Source of the DNA: Nocardia anaemiae NBRC 100462
GTDB lineage: Bacteria > Actinomycetota > Actinomycetes > Mycobacteriales > Mycobacteriaceae
Direction of reading: 5' to 3'
Assembly (NCBI RefSeq): GCF_001612725.1
Contig: NZ_BDAZ01000001.1
Coordinates: forward strand, 62,001-126,000
Length of the DNA: 64,000 bases
Below are positions 50,698-60,265 of the stretch, piece after piece. Position numbers and translations under genes: made by a program. A model generated the notes under the pieces. That model was not told where the DNA came from and searched no databases. It saw nothing but the letters and a program-made list of their open reading frames with translations. Positions within the stretch are counted from its first letter, which is position 1. Every line of letters starts with the position of its first letter.

Positions 50698-52725
50698 ATG
50701 ACCGAAACCACCGACCACCGGGACTCGTACCCGCCGACCGCGGAATTCGCCGCGGCGGCGAATGCCGACGCGTCGTTGTACCAGCGGGCCGCGGCGGATC
50801 GCGACGCGTTCTGGGCCGAGCAGGCCGAGCGGCTGCACTGGGAGCAGCCGTGGACACAGGTGCTCGACTGGAGTGACGCGCCCGTCGCGAAGTGGTTCGT
50901 CGACGGCAAGCTCAATGTCGCCTACAACTGCGTGGACCGCCATGTGCTCGACGGGCACGGCGATCAGGTCGCCATCCATTGGGAGGGCGAACCCGGCGAC
51001 TCCCGCGACATCACCTACGCCGAACTCCTCGCCGAAGTTTCCCGCGCCGCAAACTATTTGACCGAACTCGGGCTCGAAGCGGGCGATCGGGTCGCCATCT
51101 ATATGCCGATGGTTCCCGAGGCCATCGTGTCGATGCTCGCCTGCGCCCGACTGGGACTGACGCATTCGGTGGTCTTCGCGGGCTTCTCCCCCACCGCATT
51201 ACGCCAGCGCGTCGATGACGCGAGCGCACGGTTGATCATCACCACCGACGGGCAGTGGCGACGAGGTAAGGCGGCACCCCTCAAGGAGGCCGTTGACGAC
51301 GCGCTCTACGCCAACGGCGATGTGCCGCCCCGCCCGAGCGGTCAGGGCCCGGAGGAGGCAGCTGGCGTAACCACGGAGGGCCCCCGCTCGGGCGAAAGTG
51401 GACACAGCGTCGAACACGTGTTGGTGGTGCGCCGCACCGATATCGAGGTGCCGTGGACCGAGGGTCGCGATCTGTGGTGGCACGAGACCGTCGCGCAAGC
51501 CTCCCCCGAACACGAGGCGCAGGCGTTCGACGCCGAACATCGGCTGTTCATCCTCTACACCTCCGGCACCACCGGTAAGCCCAAGGGCATCCTGCACACC
51601 AGCGGCGGATACCTCACCCAGGCGTCCTACACCCACCACAATGTCTTCGACCACAGGGCCGGAAGCGACATCTACTGGTGCACCGCCGATATCGGCTGGG
51701 TCACCGGGCACACCTACATCGTCTACGGACCGCTGTCGAACCGAACCACCCAGGTCGTCTACGAGGGAACGCCGAACTTCCCGGATGAGCACCGGCATTG
51801 GAATATCATCGAAAAGTACGGTGTCACAATCTATTACACGGCACCGACGCTGGTGCGTACATTCATGAAATGGGGCAGGGAGATTCCGGCCGCCCACGAT
51901 CTGTCCAGCATTCGGGTGCTCGGCAGCGTCGGCGAACCGATCAACCCGGAGGCCTGGCGCTGGTACCGCGAGGTGATCGGCGCGAACACCGCGCCCATCG
52001 TGGACACCTGGTGGCAGACCGAGACCGGGTCGATCATGATTTCCCCGCTGCCCGGCGTCACCGCCGCCAAGCCCGGCGCGGCGATGACACCGCTGCCCGG
52101 TATTTCGGCGAAGGTCGTCGACGAGGAGGGCAAGGCGGTCGAGCTCGGCGAGACCGAGGCCAACGGCTATCTGGTGCTCGATCAGCCGTGGCCGTCGATG
52201 CTGCGCGGCATCTGGGGCGATATGGACCGCTACCGGGCCACCTATTGGGAACGCTATGCCGAACAGGGCTGGTACTTCGCCGGTGACGGCGCCAAGCTCG
52301 ATGCCGACGGCGACCTGTGGGTGCTCGGCCGGGTCGACGATGTGATGAATGTGTCGGGGCACCGCATCTCCACCGCCGAAGTCGAATCCGCGCTGGTCGG
52401 GCACTCCGGGGTGGCCGAGGCCGCCGTGGTCGGCGCCACCGATGCGACCACCGGACAGGGCATCGTCGCCTTCGTGATCCTGACCGCCGAGGCCAAGGAC
52501 ACCGGCGACGCGCTGATCGACGAACTGAAGGCGGAGGTGTCGCGGGAGATCAGCCCGATCGCCCGGCCGCGCGAGATCCACGTGGTGCCCGAACTGCCCA
52601 AGACCCGCAGCGGCAAGATCATGCGGCGACTGCTGCGCGACGTCGCGGAGGGCCGCGAATTGGGCGATACCTCGACGCTGGTCGATCCGAATGTTTTCGA
52701 GGCGATTCGGGCCAGTCGCGCCTGA
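50698..52725 (+). CDS. acs: Acetyl-coenzyme A synthetase
   Basis: A 675-residue AMP-forming acetyl-CoA synthetase that makes acetyl-CoA from acetate, ATP and CoA. Motifs: YTSGTTGKPKGI (P-loop), YYTAPTLVRTFMKWG, WWQTETGS, and the C-terminal TRSGKIMRR with the catalytic Lys. It is about 25 residues longer than usual because of a Pro/Gly/Ser-rich insert near residues 206-232. Divergent from dppABCD as Rv3667 is in M. tuberculosis. Followed by a hairpin terminator. Confidence 0.95.
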   Translation: MTETTDHRDSYPPTAEFAAAANADASLYQRAAADRDAFWAEQAERLHWEQPWTQVLDWSDAPVAKWFVDGKLNVAYNCVDRHVLDGHGDQVAIHWEGEPGDSRDITYAELLAEVSRAANYLTELGLEAGDRVAIYMPMVPEAIVSMLACARLGLTHSVVFAGFSPTALRQRVDDASARLIITTDGQWRRGKAAPLKEAVDDALYANGDVPPRPSGQGPEEAAGVTTEGPRSGESGHSVEHVLVVRRTDIEVPWTEGRDLWWHETVAQASPEHEAQAFDAEHRLFILYTSGTTGKPKGILHTSGGYLTQASYTHHNVFDHRAGSDIYWCTADIGWVTGHTYIVYGPLSNRTTQVVYEGTPNFPDEHRHWNIIEKYGVTIYYTAPTLVRTFMKWGREIPAAHDLSSIRVLGSVGEPINPEAWRWYREVIGANTAPIVDTWWQTETGSIMISPLPGVTAAKPGAAMTPLPGISAKVVDEEGKAVELGETEANGYLVLDQPWPSMLRGIWGDMDRYRATYWERYAEQGWYFAGDGAKLDADGDLWVLGRVDDVMNVSGHRISTAEVESALVGHSGVAEAAVVGATDATTGQGIVAFVILTAEAKDTGDALIDELKAEVSREISPIARPREIHVVPELPKTRSGKIMRRLLRDVAEGRELGDTSTLVDPNVFEAIRASRA

Positions 52726-52738
52726 ATCGGCATATCGC

Positions 52739-52773
52739 GTACGGCCGGTGACGGAATTCGTCACCGGCCGTAC
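52739..52773. terminator. Terminator hairpin after acs
   Basis: A perfect 15-bp GC-rich stem (52739-52753 with 52759-52773) and a five-base loop begin 13 bases after the acs stop. There is no T-run, as is common for terminators in high-GC actinobacteria. Confidence 0.65.
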
Positions 52774-52891
52774 CCGTTAGAATTGCGTAAGGTGTGCCGG
52801 GAAGCCTGGTCGGCATGCGGTCGTGTACCTGAAAGCCGGATCGGTGGGATTGCGCGTCCGCGGTCCAGTCCACCCCGGCGGAAGGTTTCCC

Positions 52892-54154
52892 GTGATCACC
52901 CAAGTGCGCTCGGAGCTGACGCGCTACCTGCGCACCGAAACGGTTGGTGGCGCAATACTTCTGATCGCGGCTGCTGTCGCGTTGCTGTGGGTGAACTCGC
53001 CGTGCGGGGCGAGCTACTTCACCGTCACCGAGTACACCTTGCCGATCAAGGCACTGCATCTGGATCTGACCGTCGCGGACTGGACCAAGGACGGTCTGCT
53101 GACCGTCTTCTTCTTCGTCGCCGGACTGGAGCTCAAACGCGAACTAGTGGTCGGCGAGCTCGCCGACCCCAAGCGGGCCGCGCTGCCGATCATCGCTGCG
53201 GTCGGCGGCGTGGTCACCCCGGCGCTGATCGCGTTCGCGGTCGGATTCGGCGTCGACGGCATGGACCGGGGCTGGGCGATTCCGGTGGCGACCGATATCG
53301 CGTTCGCACTGGCCGTGCTGGCCATGACCGGCTCCCGGATCCCGGCCAGCGCCAGAGTCTTCCTACTGAGCCTCGCGGTGGTCGACGATCTGCTCGCCAT
53401 CATCCTGATCGCGGTGCTGTTCACCACGACGCTGTCGGCGCTGTGGCTGCTGGCCGCGGCGGCCTGTTTCGCGGGGTGGGCGCTGGCCCAGCACAAGCGG
53501 ATCTCGACACCGCTGCTGTATGTGCCGCTCGCGCTGGTCTCCTGGTACGCGCTGCACGAGGCGGGCATCCATCCGACCCTGGCCGGTGTCGCGCTAGGCC
53601 TGCTCACCAGGGTGCGCAAGGACCCTGGTGAGACCGAAGCCCCCGCAACGCGGCTCGAGCATATGATCCAGCCGATCTCGGCCGGACTCTGCGTGCCGCT
53701 GTTCGCCTTGTTCGCCTCCGGAGTTCGGTTGGACGGCAAGGTTTTCCAGCAGCTGTTCAGCGACCGGCTGGCACTGGCGATAATTCTCGGATTACTGCTC
53801 GGCAAGACCCTCGGCATCTTCGGAATCAGCTGGGTGGCAATCCGATTAGGCATTGCCGAGCGTCCGGCCCACCTCGGCTACCGAGACATGTTCGCCCTCT
53901 CGGTGCTCGGCGCGATCGGCTTCACCGTTAGCCTTCTGGTGGCAGAACTCGCGCTGACGCACGTCGGTGACGGCTCGGCCGTCGAATTGGCCAAAGCCGC
54001 GGTATTGGTGACGTCAATGGCGGCGTCGCTCGCGGGTTCGGCGCTACTGTTGCGGCGTGGGCGTGTCCACCAGGCGCGGCGGGACGCGCGTGCGATAGAA
54101 CGAGAGACCGAGGCGGAAGCAGTGCCGGGACAGGGAGAAGGGTCGACCAAGTGA
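52892..54154 (+). CDS. nhaA: Na+/H+ antiporter NhaA
   Basis: A 420-residue NhaA-type antiporter with about twelve membrane helices. Key motifs are ATDIAFALAVL and LAVVDDLLAIILIAVLF with the paired Asp residues of the transport site. It expels sodium in exchange for protons and supports pH and salt tolerance. GTG 52892 has GGCGGAAGG upstream; the frame is open to 52823. It occupies the place where M. tuberculosis has the protease gene Rv3668c. The next gene overlaps its stop. Confidence 0.85.
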   Translation: MITQVRSELTRYLRTETVGGAILLIAAAVALLWVNSPCGASYFTVTEYTLPIKALHLDLTVADWTKDGLLTVFFFVAGLELKRELVVGELADPKRAALPIIAAVGGVVTPALIAFAVGFGVDGMDRGWAIPVATDIAFALAVLAMTGSRIPASARVFLLSLAVVDDLLAIILIAVLFTTTLSALWLLAAAACFAGWALAQHKRISTPLLYVPLALVSWYALHEAGIHPTLAGVALGLLTRVRKDPGETEAPATRLEHMIQPISAGLCVPLFALFASGVRLDGKVFQQLFSDRLALAIILGLLLGKTLGIFGISWVAIRLGIAERPAHLGYRDMFALSVLGAIGFTVSLLVAELALTHVGDGSAVELAKAAVLVTSMAASLAGSALLLRRGRVHQARRDARAIERETEAEAVPGQGEGSTK

Positions 54155-54666
54155 GTTTCGCAAACGGCGGTAACGGGGATGAGTCGCGTCGCGGCCGCAC
54201 TGTCACCTCGATTCCCCTCTCGGACGCCAACCCGGTCGGGTCGAGGAGCTTCGGCACACTGGTCCGCGATGCCACCGAGCAGATGTCGACGCTGGTGCGC
54301 GCCGAGGTCGAGTTGGCCAAGGCGGAGGTGACCGGGGAGATCAAGAAGGGGCTGCAGGGCAGCGTCTACTTCATCCTCGCGCTGACCGTGCTGCTGTTCA
54401 GCACCTTCTTCTTTTTCTTCTTCCTCGGCGAGCTGCTCGATGTCTGGCTGGCGCGCTGGGCGGCGTTCCTTATCGTGTTCCTGCTGATGATCGTCGCGAC
54501 GGCGGTACTCGCCCTGCTCGGCTATCTGCGGGTCAAGAAGCTGCGGGCGCCGGAGAAGACGATCGATTCGCTCAAGCAGGCGCGCACGGTGCTGCCGAGC
54601 GGATTCGGCTCGCACGAGGAGCACCTCGCGCTCGCGGAGCCGACGCTCGAGCAGCCGTCGAAGTAG
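54151..54666 (+). CDS. Phage-holin-like DUF1469 membrane protein (Rv3669 type)
   Basis: A 171-residue protein with a cytosolic N-terminus, a charged helix (DATEQMSTLVRAEVELAKAE) and two membrane helices (YFILALTVLLFSTFFFFFFL and AAFLIVFLLMIVATAVLALL). DUF1469 proteins are cell-envelope proteins of unknown role. GTG 54151 overlaps the nhaA stop (GTGA), suggesting co-translation. Homologous by position to Rv3669. Confidence 0.8.
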   Translation: MSFANGGNGDESRRGRTVTSIPLSDANPVGSRSFGTLVRDATEQMSTLVRAEVELAKAEVTGEIKKGLQGSVYFILALTVLLFSTFFFFFFLGELLDVWLARWAAFLIVFLLMIVATAVLALLGYLRVKKLRAPEKTIDSLKQARTVLPSGFGSHEEHLALAEPTLEQPSK

Positions 54667-54729
54667 CGGCCGGGCGGCGCGGCAGCGTCGACTAGGCGGT
54701 GAGCCGGACCCCTACTAGGCTCGGTCGGC

Positions 54730-55665
54730 GTGTCGTCGAACTCATTTCCCGATCCGTCCAGCGTCCGCTACGACGGTCCGTGGACGCATCGGGACGTGCA
54801 CGCGAACGGCATCCGCTTCCATGTCGTCGAGGCCGCGCCGGAGCGCACGGACGCACCTCTGGTCGTCCTGCTACACGGATTCGCCGACCTCTGGTGGTCC
54901 TGGCGGCATCAACTGACCGGACTCGCCGAACTCGGCTACCGCGCGGTCGCGGTGGATCTGCGCGGCTACGGCGACAGCGATAAACCGCCGCGCGGCTATG
55001 ACGGTTGGACGCTCGCCGGTGATATCGCCGGACTCATTCGAGCGATGGGTTATTCCGAGGCCACACTCGTCGGACATGCCGACGGCGGACTGGTGTGTTG
55101 GACGACCGCGGTGCTGCATCCACGGCTGGTGCGCTCGATCGCACTGGTGAGCTCCCCGCATCCGGCCGCCCTCAAGAGCGCGGTGCTGCGGGATCGGCGG
55201 CAGCGGCGCACCTGGCTGCCGAATTTCCTGCGCTATCAGCTGCCGCGCTACGGCGAACACCTGCTGACCACCGGCAACGGTTTCGAGGTCGAGCGGCTGC
55301 TGCGGCAGCGCGTGAGCCGAACCTGGTCGGGCACCGGGGAATTCATCGAGACGGCCGATCGGATGCGCTCGGCCATCCAGATTCCGGGTGCGGCGCACTG
55401 TGCGCTGGAATATCAGCGCTGGGCCTTCCGCAGTCAATGGCGACCGGACGGTCGGCGGTTCATGGCCACCATGCGGGTGCCGATCCATATTCCGGTGCTC
55501 GCCATGCGCGGTGAACTCGACAGCTACATCCTGCCCGCGACCTTCCAGCGCGGCCGCCGGTTGTCACCACAGCGGCGCCAGGTCGTGATTCCGGGCGCGG
55601 GTCACTTTGCGCACCAAGAGAACCCGGACGCCGTCACGACAGAGTTGGCCAAACTGCTCACGTAA
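54730..55665 (+). CDS. Alpha/beta hydrolase, epoxide-hydrolase-like (EphE type)
   Basis: A 311-residue alpha/beta hydrolase: HGFADLWWSWRHQL as the oxyanion-hole HG-X-P-like region, AVDLRGYGDSDKP, nucleophile elbow VGHADGG with Asp, and a C-terminal PGAGHFAHQE with the catalytic His. An Asp nucleophile fits epoxide hydrolases and agrees with the EphE (Rv3670) neighbourhood. GTG 54730 is used. Natural substrate unknown. Confidence 0.8.
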   Translation: MSSNSFPDPSSVRYDGPWTHRDVHANGIRFHVVEAAPERTDAPLVVLLHGFADLWWSWRHQLTGLAELGYRAVAVDLRGYGDSDKPPRGYDGWTLAGDIAGLIRAMGYSEATLVGHADGGLVCWTTAVLHPRLVRSIALVSSPHPAALKSAVLRDRRQRRTWLPNFLRYQLPRYGEHLLTTGNGFEVERLLRQRVSRTWSGTGEFIETADRMRSAIQIPGAAHCALEYQRWAFRSQWRPDGRRFMATMRVPIHIPVLAMRGELDSYILPATFQRGRRLSPQRRQVVIPGAGHFAHQENPDAVTTELAKLLT

Positions 55666-55845
55666 ACGAGCGGCAACAGCTCGATCGGTGATATTAAGCG
55701 AACAGGCTCCCGATTCCGGCTCTCTGTCTGGATCGGCATTGGCCCGGTGCTGATACCGCACCGGGCCAAGCATCAACTACGAACCCTCGTCACGAAGCAC
55801 CGCGGAGTCGGATCGATGGAACAGCCGACAACCGAGCGGAGGCGG

Positions 55846-56190
55846 TCAGTAGTCGAAGTAAATCCTCGTCACGATCTCGTCATTGAGGTTGAAGCTTTGG
55901 CCTTCACCGAAATCGTGGCGACCCGACTGCTCGGTTTCAAACCAACCTTTGTGTTTCACGGTTTCGATGTAGTAAGCGGGCAGACGTTCCGGAAAGTTCA
56001 TCGACGTACGGCCTCCGTAGAAGCACTCGAGTGAAAGACCTTCCGAGGTCCGGCCGTGGTAATAGACGCAGAGTCGGTCCGCGTATGGGTCGTCCGCTGC
56101 CGCAGTTCCGATGGCAAGCGCCCCCAGACCGATCGACATGGTGACTGCTGCGGCCGCCGCCACCCAAGTTCGCCGAAGCTTACTCAACAT
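55846..56190 (-). CDS. Small secreted protein with Sec signal peptide
   Basis: A 114-residue protein with a clear signal peptide (LRRTWVAAAAAVTMSIGLGA, cleavage after AIGTAAA) and an 80-residue mature domain with two Cys (LCVYYHGR, LECFYGG) and many aromatic residues. It looks like a small extracellular beta-rich protein with one disulfide. Function unknown. Confidence 0.7.
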   Translation of the reverse strand: MLSKLRRTWVAAAAAVTMSIGLGALAIGTAAADDPYADRLCVYYHGRTSEGLSLECFYGGRTSMNFPERLPAYYIETVKHKGWFETEQSGRHDFGEGQSFNLNDEIVTRIYFDY

Positions 56191-56412
56191 GATTCATTCC
56201 TCCAGTGATACCCCCGGAGGACCAGCACTGCACCGTAAGTTGGTGGCAGCCTTTAGGATTCACTACCGCAGGGTCCCCCGGCGCCCTGCTTCGTACACAG
56301 TAGCAGTGAATCGCGTATGTCGGCCTACCATCCGAACCCACCGGCTGAGCGAGCTGGCACAACCAGTTGAACCCACTTATCATCAGGCGGCCGAGACGCC
56401 GTACCTGCCCGA

Positions 56413-57606
56413 TCAGCTGAGCACGCAGGCTCCTGTCTCAACCGACGTCCTCGATGCCGGGGCTGCGTCGAGCTGGGAGCGGACTTCGGAGAGGGTCAGT
56501 ACATAGCCGGTGTCGTCGTCGGTGACGGCAGCACCGAACACGATACCGAGCAGCCGCCCCTCGGTATCCACCAGCGGTCCACCGGAATTGCCTGCACGCA
56601 CCTTGCCGCGGATTGTATAGACCTCTCGTTCTACTGTGCCGTTGCGATAGATGGTCGGCCCCGTCAGGTCGAGGACCTCTCGCACCCGTGCAATGCTCGC
56701 CGAATACAACCCTCCCCCAGGGTAACCAAGCACGATGGCACTGTCCCCAGATCGTGCGGGCGACGGAGCCTCGGAAATAGCCGGGGCGGTGAGCCCGGGA
56801 ACGGCGAGCACCGCGACGTCTTTGGATGGATCGAACAGCACCACGGTGGCGTCCAATTGTCCGCCGCCAAAGTCCACCTTGATGGAGGTCGTCCCAGCAA
56901 CCACGTGGGCGTTCGTGACGACACGCTCGGGTGCAGCCACGAAACCGGAACCCTCGAGCGCCCGCTGACAACTCGGGGCGACGCCGTGGATCCGCAGCAC
57001 GCTCTGTTGCAGCGCGGCGGGGACCGGGCTACCGATCAGACCAGGATCGGGCGGTTCGACCGCCGCGATCGGCGCACGACCGAACGGTCCGATGACATCC
57101 GGCAACCCGGAAGTGTTGAGCAGCCTGGAGAATTCGTTCGGCAGCCGCCGCAGCCAATTCGGCGAGACATCGTTGACGTCGGCGAGCACCTTCGACCCAT
57201 TGATGGCCGCGGCGATGGCGGGCTGGGACGAGGTGGCCAGCGGCAGCGCCAGCAGCCACGCGGTGACCAGCACCGCGACCGCCTGCAATACCGCGCCGAC
57301 GACGCTGTCCACACTGCGGGTGAACGGATGTCGCATACCGCCGCGCGCGGCCCGGCCGAGCACCATGCCCGCGACCTCACCAACGATGACCAGCACCACG
57401 ATCAACAGCACGCCGGTGAGCACCCGCGGTCTGCCCTCGTCGACGTGGATCAGGATGTGCGGCGCGATGAGAATGCCCGCGACCGCGCCGAGTACGACGC
57501 CGAGGAAGGCCAGCGCGGAAGCCACCGCGCCCTGGCGCCAACCGGAGGAGGCGGCAAGCAGCGCGAGCAGCACCACCGCGATATCGAGCCAAGCCGATGA
57601 ACTCAT
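56413..57606 (-). CDS. marP: MarP-like membrane serine protease (Rv3671c)
   Basis: A 397-residue protease, the same length as M. tuberculosis MarP. Four N-terminal membrane helices (from LDIAVVLLALLAASSGWRQG) are followed by a periplasmic chymotrypsin-like domain with VTNAHVVAG (His), SKDVAVL (Asp) and GNSGGPL (Ser). MarP supports acid resistance through cell-wall hydrolase activation. ATG 57606 overlaps the NUDIX stop (ATGA), so it is the last gene of the nth-TlpA-NUDIX-marP operon. Confidence 0.9.
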   Translation of the reverse strand: MSSSAWLDIAVVLLALLAASSGWRQGAVASALAFLGVVLGAVAGILIAPHILIHVDEGRPRVLTGVLLIVVLVIVGEVAGMVLGRAARGGMRHPFTRSVDSVVGAVLQAVAVLVTAWLLALPLATSSQPAIAAAINGSKVLADVNDVSPNWLRRLPNEFSRLLNTSGLPDVIGPFGRAPIAAVEPPDPGLIGSPVPAALQQSVLRIHGVAPSCQRALEGSGFVAAPERVVTNAHVVAGTTSIKVDFGGGQLDATVVLFDPSKDVAVLAVPGLTAPAISEAPSPARSGDSAIVLGYPGGGLYSASIARVREVLDLTGPTIYRNGTVEREVYTIRGKVRAGNSGGPLVDTEGRLLGIVFGAAVTDDDTGYVLTLSEVRSQLDAAPASRTSVETGACVLS

Positions 57607-58322
57607 AACGTCATCCCTACGGCCGCCAGCGCGGACTCTAGATCGCGGACATCGCTGTGGTCCCAGTCCCGTTCCCACCCAGCGGATTTGCAGATGCCCG
57701 CCAGAATGCCGCCGGTCAGTCCCCACACCAGCATTCCGTCCACCTGGAATGCCGGACTCTGATAGCCGAGGCTGCCGCGCACCATGAAGCGATTCGCCGG
57801 GTCCAGCAGATCGGCGAGGGGCACCCGCACGACGCGTTCGGTCTCGGTGTGGTTGACCACGCTGACCGCCCTCGGGGTGTGCCAGTAGGCGAGCACCGGG
57901 GTCACATCGAATCGCGACGGTGGCACGAACAGCTTCGGCAGTACGGCGAAGGGCTCGACGCCCTCGCGTGCCAGCCCGGTCTCCTCACAGGCCTCGCGCA
58001 GGGCGGTATCGATGGGTCCGGTGTCGCCGGGATCGACGGCACCGCCGGGAAAGGCGACCTGACCGCGGTGCTGGCGCATGGTGGACGCGCGCTGGGTCAG
58101 CAGCACATCGGCATTGGCGGGCAGCCCGCCCGGCGTCTCGGGATCGGCTTCGGGCGAACCGCTGAACAGCACGAGCACGGCCGCCTGCCGCGGTGTGGTG
58201 CTGACCGTCATGGCCCGGCGGACAGCACGCGCCAGGGACAATGTGTCGGTGGAATCGGTATTCGGGTCCGCCGCTCGGCGCAGCCACTTCGGGATGCTGT
58301 CCGGCATGGGGATCTCGGTCAT
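57603..58322 (-). CDS. NUDIX hydrolase, CoA pyrophosphatase type (Rv3672c)
   Basis: A 239-residue NUDIX protein with the box GGAVDPGDTGPIDTALREAC then EETGL, preceded by LLTQRASTMRQHRGQVAFPG, which fits the CoA-pyrophosphatase signature. It probably hydrolyses CoA or its derivatives to phosphopantetheine and ADP. Overlaps the TlpA-like gene by four bases and marP by four bases. Confidence 0.85.
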   Translation of the reverse strand: MTEIPMPDSIPKWLRRAADPNTDSTDTLSLARAVRRAMTVSTTPRQAAVLVLFSGSPEADPETPGGLPANADVLLTQRASTMRQHRGQVAFPGGAVDPGDTGPIDTALREACEETGLAREGVEPFAVLPKLFVPPSRFDVTPVLAYWHTPRAVSVVNHTETERVVRVPLADLLDPANRFMVRGSLGYQSPAFQVDGMLVWGLTGGILAGICKSAGWERDWDHSDVRDLESALAAVGMTL

Positions 58323-58954
58323 GCCGCAACTCCCAAATTATTCGCGACCGTATCGGCGATATCGTCGACGCCGTTGAAGGCGCGCACCACCACCTCGGCG
58401 ACCGAACCATCCGCGCGCAACAGCACCGTTACCGGCAGCACCGCGGGCGCACCGACCGCGGTACGCACCTTGGTGCGCGGGTCGAGGACGCCGGGCAACG
58501 TCACCTTCAAATCGGTCAGCAGCGCGAGCGCCCTCGCCTCATCCGGATCGCTGTGCACGGTCAGCACGGTAATCGCGTTTCCGGCCCGTCGCGCGTACTC
58601 CTGCACATCCGGCAACTCCTTGGCGCACGGTCCGCACCAGTACGCCCACAGGTTCAGCAATGCCGGTTTACCCGCGAGCGCGGCCGCCAGGTCGACCGAT
58701 TTTCCGTCGGATAGGCAGGTCAGGCCGAGTCCGGCAAGCGGCCCGTGCCCCACAGCATCCGCCGCGGGCGCCGGACAATTCGCGAGTCCGGCGGCGGTGC
58801 GCGCCTCGACCGACGCGCTCGCCAGGGAATTTGCCGAATGGTCGCCGCTGGTCGCGGTGTCATCGTTTTCGCGGGGCCACAACGCGACCGCCAAGGCCAC
58901 CACGGTGATCAACCCTGCCAGCGCCAAGCGCGCCGCGACAGGTATTCGTCTCAC
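58319..58954 (-). CDS. TlpA-like membrane-anchored thioredoxin (Rv3673c)
   Basis: A 211-residue protein with an N-terminal membrane anchor ([18 protein letters not shown]) and a thioredoxin-fold domain containing the active site WCGPC. TlpA/ResA-like proteins reduce periplasmic disulfides, often in cytochrome maturation. GTG 58954 overlaps the nth stop (GTGA) and its stop overlaps the NUDIX start, placing it firmly in the operon. Confidence 0.85.
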   Translation of the reverse strand: MRRIPVAARLALAGLITVVALAVALWPRENDDTATSGDHSANSLASASVEARTAAGLANCPAPAADAVGHGPLAGLGLTCLSDGKSVDLAAALAGKPALLNLWAYWCGPCAKELPDVQEYARRAGNAITVLTVHSDPDEARALALLTDLKVTLPGVLDPRTKVRTAVGAPAVLPVTVLLRADGSVAEVVVRAFNGVDDIADTVANNLGVAA

Positions 58955-59784
58955 CGGCCCACCAGCTCGAGCAGATGCTCCGCCTCCGGACCCTTCACCA
59001 GCTTCGCCGCGATCTCCGGATCGGTCGGCCCGACCCCGAACGATGGACAGTCCTTGGCCAGCAGGCAGACACCGCATGCGGGCTTGCGGGAATGACAGAC
59101 CCGACGCCCGTGGAAGATCACGCGATGGGACAGCATCGTCCATTCCTTGCGTTCGATCAGCTCGCCGATGGCGTGTTCGACCTTCACCGGATCTTCCTCG
59201 GTGGTCCACCCCCAGCGGCGCACCAGCCGACCGAAATGGGTGTCGACCGTGATGCCGGGTATCCCGAAGGCGTTGCCGAGGATGACGTTGGCGGTCTTGC
59301 GGCCGATGCCGGGCAACTGCACCAGTTCGTCGAGGGTGTGAGGCAATTCACCATCGAAGCGTTCGACCAGTGCCTGCCCGAGCCCGATCAGCGAACTGGT
59401 CTTGTTACGGAAGAACCCGGTGGGCCGGATGTATTCCTCCAGCTCCGCGCGGTTTGCCTCGGCGTAGGCGCGGGCGTCGGGATACCTGGCGAAGACCGCG
59501 GGTGTGGTCAGATTCACCCGCTCGTCTGTGCACTGCGCGGAAAGTATTGTCGCGACAGCCAATTCGAGCGGAGTTGTGAAGTCGAGCTCACAGTGCGCGT
59601 CCGGAAAGGCTACCGCGAGAGCGCGGTTCATCCGGCGGGCCCTTCGGGTACGGCCGAGCTGGGTTTCCGCTTGTCGCGCTCGGGATTTGCGCTTCGGCGC
59701 GGGGACCGCGGCGAGTTGCGCATCGGTCGCCTCGACGGCAGGCGCAGGCCCGCTCACGGCAGCAGTGGAGGGGGAGACACGCAC
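58951..59784 (-). CDS. nth: Endonuclease III (DNA glycosylase/AP lyase)
   Basis: A 277-residue Nth: helix-hairpin-helix [14 protein letters not shown] with the catalytic Lys, VDTHFGRL with the catalytic Asp, and a C-terminal [4Fe-4S] cluster motif ([17 protein letters not shown]). It excises oxidised pyrimidines and nicks the abasic site. A 50-residue basic N-terminal tail precedes the core. GTG 59784 is used; a longer frame exists upstream. First gene of the marP operon. Confidence 0.9.
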   Translation of the reverse strand: MRVSPSTAAVSGPAPAVEATDAQLAAVPAPKRKSRARQAETQLGRTRRARRMNRALAVAFPDAHCELDFTTPLELAVATILSAQCTDERVNLTTPAVFARYPDARAYAEANRAELEEYIRPTGFFRNKTSSLIGLGQALVERFDGELPHTLDELVQLPGIGRKTANVILGNAFGIPGITVDTHFGRLVRRWGWTTEEDPVKVEHAIGELIERKEWTMLSHRVIFHGRRVCHSRKPACGVCLLAKDCPSFGVGPTDPEIAAKLVKGPEAEHLLELVGR

Positions 59785-59875
59785 GCGTCCACCATACGGA
59801 ACCAGTCCACAACGGTGCCCTCCTAGATCTCTTGCCGTGTTCCATCTGAGACCTAGACCGTGTTTACTGCTCGTC

Positions 59876-60118
59876 ATGCAAGGACTCGCTGTGGTGCTCT
59901 TCCCAGTGGTGCTGATGCTGTTTGCACTGGGCATGGAGCGGGTCGAGAATCGGCTCCGCAAACTTCTCGAACCCGACGAAGAGGTTCAGCAGTACCTGGA
60001 CAAGGCAAGCAACGCCGAAGTGAAGGAGCTGACGAAGCTCGGACTGCCCGCCGCGGTGGCACGGATGCGCAAGCGCCGTTCCCGTGGCGAAGAGCTGGAC
60101 GTCGCACGCGCCAGCTGA
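59876..60118 (+). CDS. Small membrane protein (Rv3675 type)
   Basis: An 80-residue protein with one N-terminal membrane helix ([20 protein letters not shown]) and a charged cytosolic tail with a helix ([20 protein letters not shown]). By position it matches Rv3675, between nth and crp. Function unknown. The ATG at 59876 lacks a clear ribosome site. Confidence 0.65.
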   Translation: MQGLAVVLFPVVLMLFALGMERVENRLRKLLEPDEEVQQYLDKASNAEVKELTKLGLPAAVARMRKRRSRGEELDVARAS

Positions 60119-60265
60119 ATCCCCTACCGACCGGTACCTGGCACGCCGCGCAATCCACTCGTTACGTGGTGTCTGTCACTACACTGCCGTAATGCCGCGT
60201 AGACTGCGCTGTTGGCCGATTCGCTTCGGTCCAGGACAGAGCCATTTCCCATAAGGAGCACATTC

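Noticed and set aside
60165..60180. Possible CRP-like half-symmetric site (CGTGG, six bases, TCACT) upstream of crp
   Set aside because: Only one half matches the consensus well; autoregulation is plausible but the site is not convincing.
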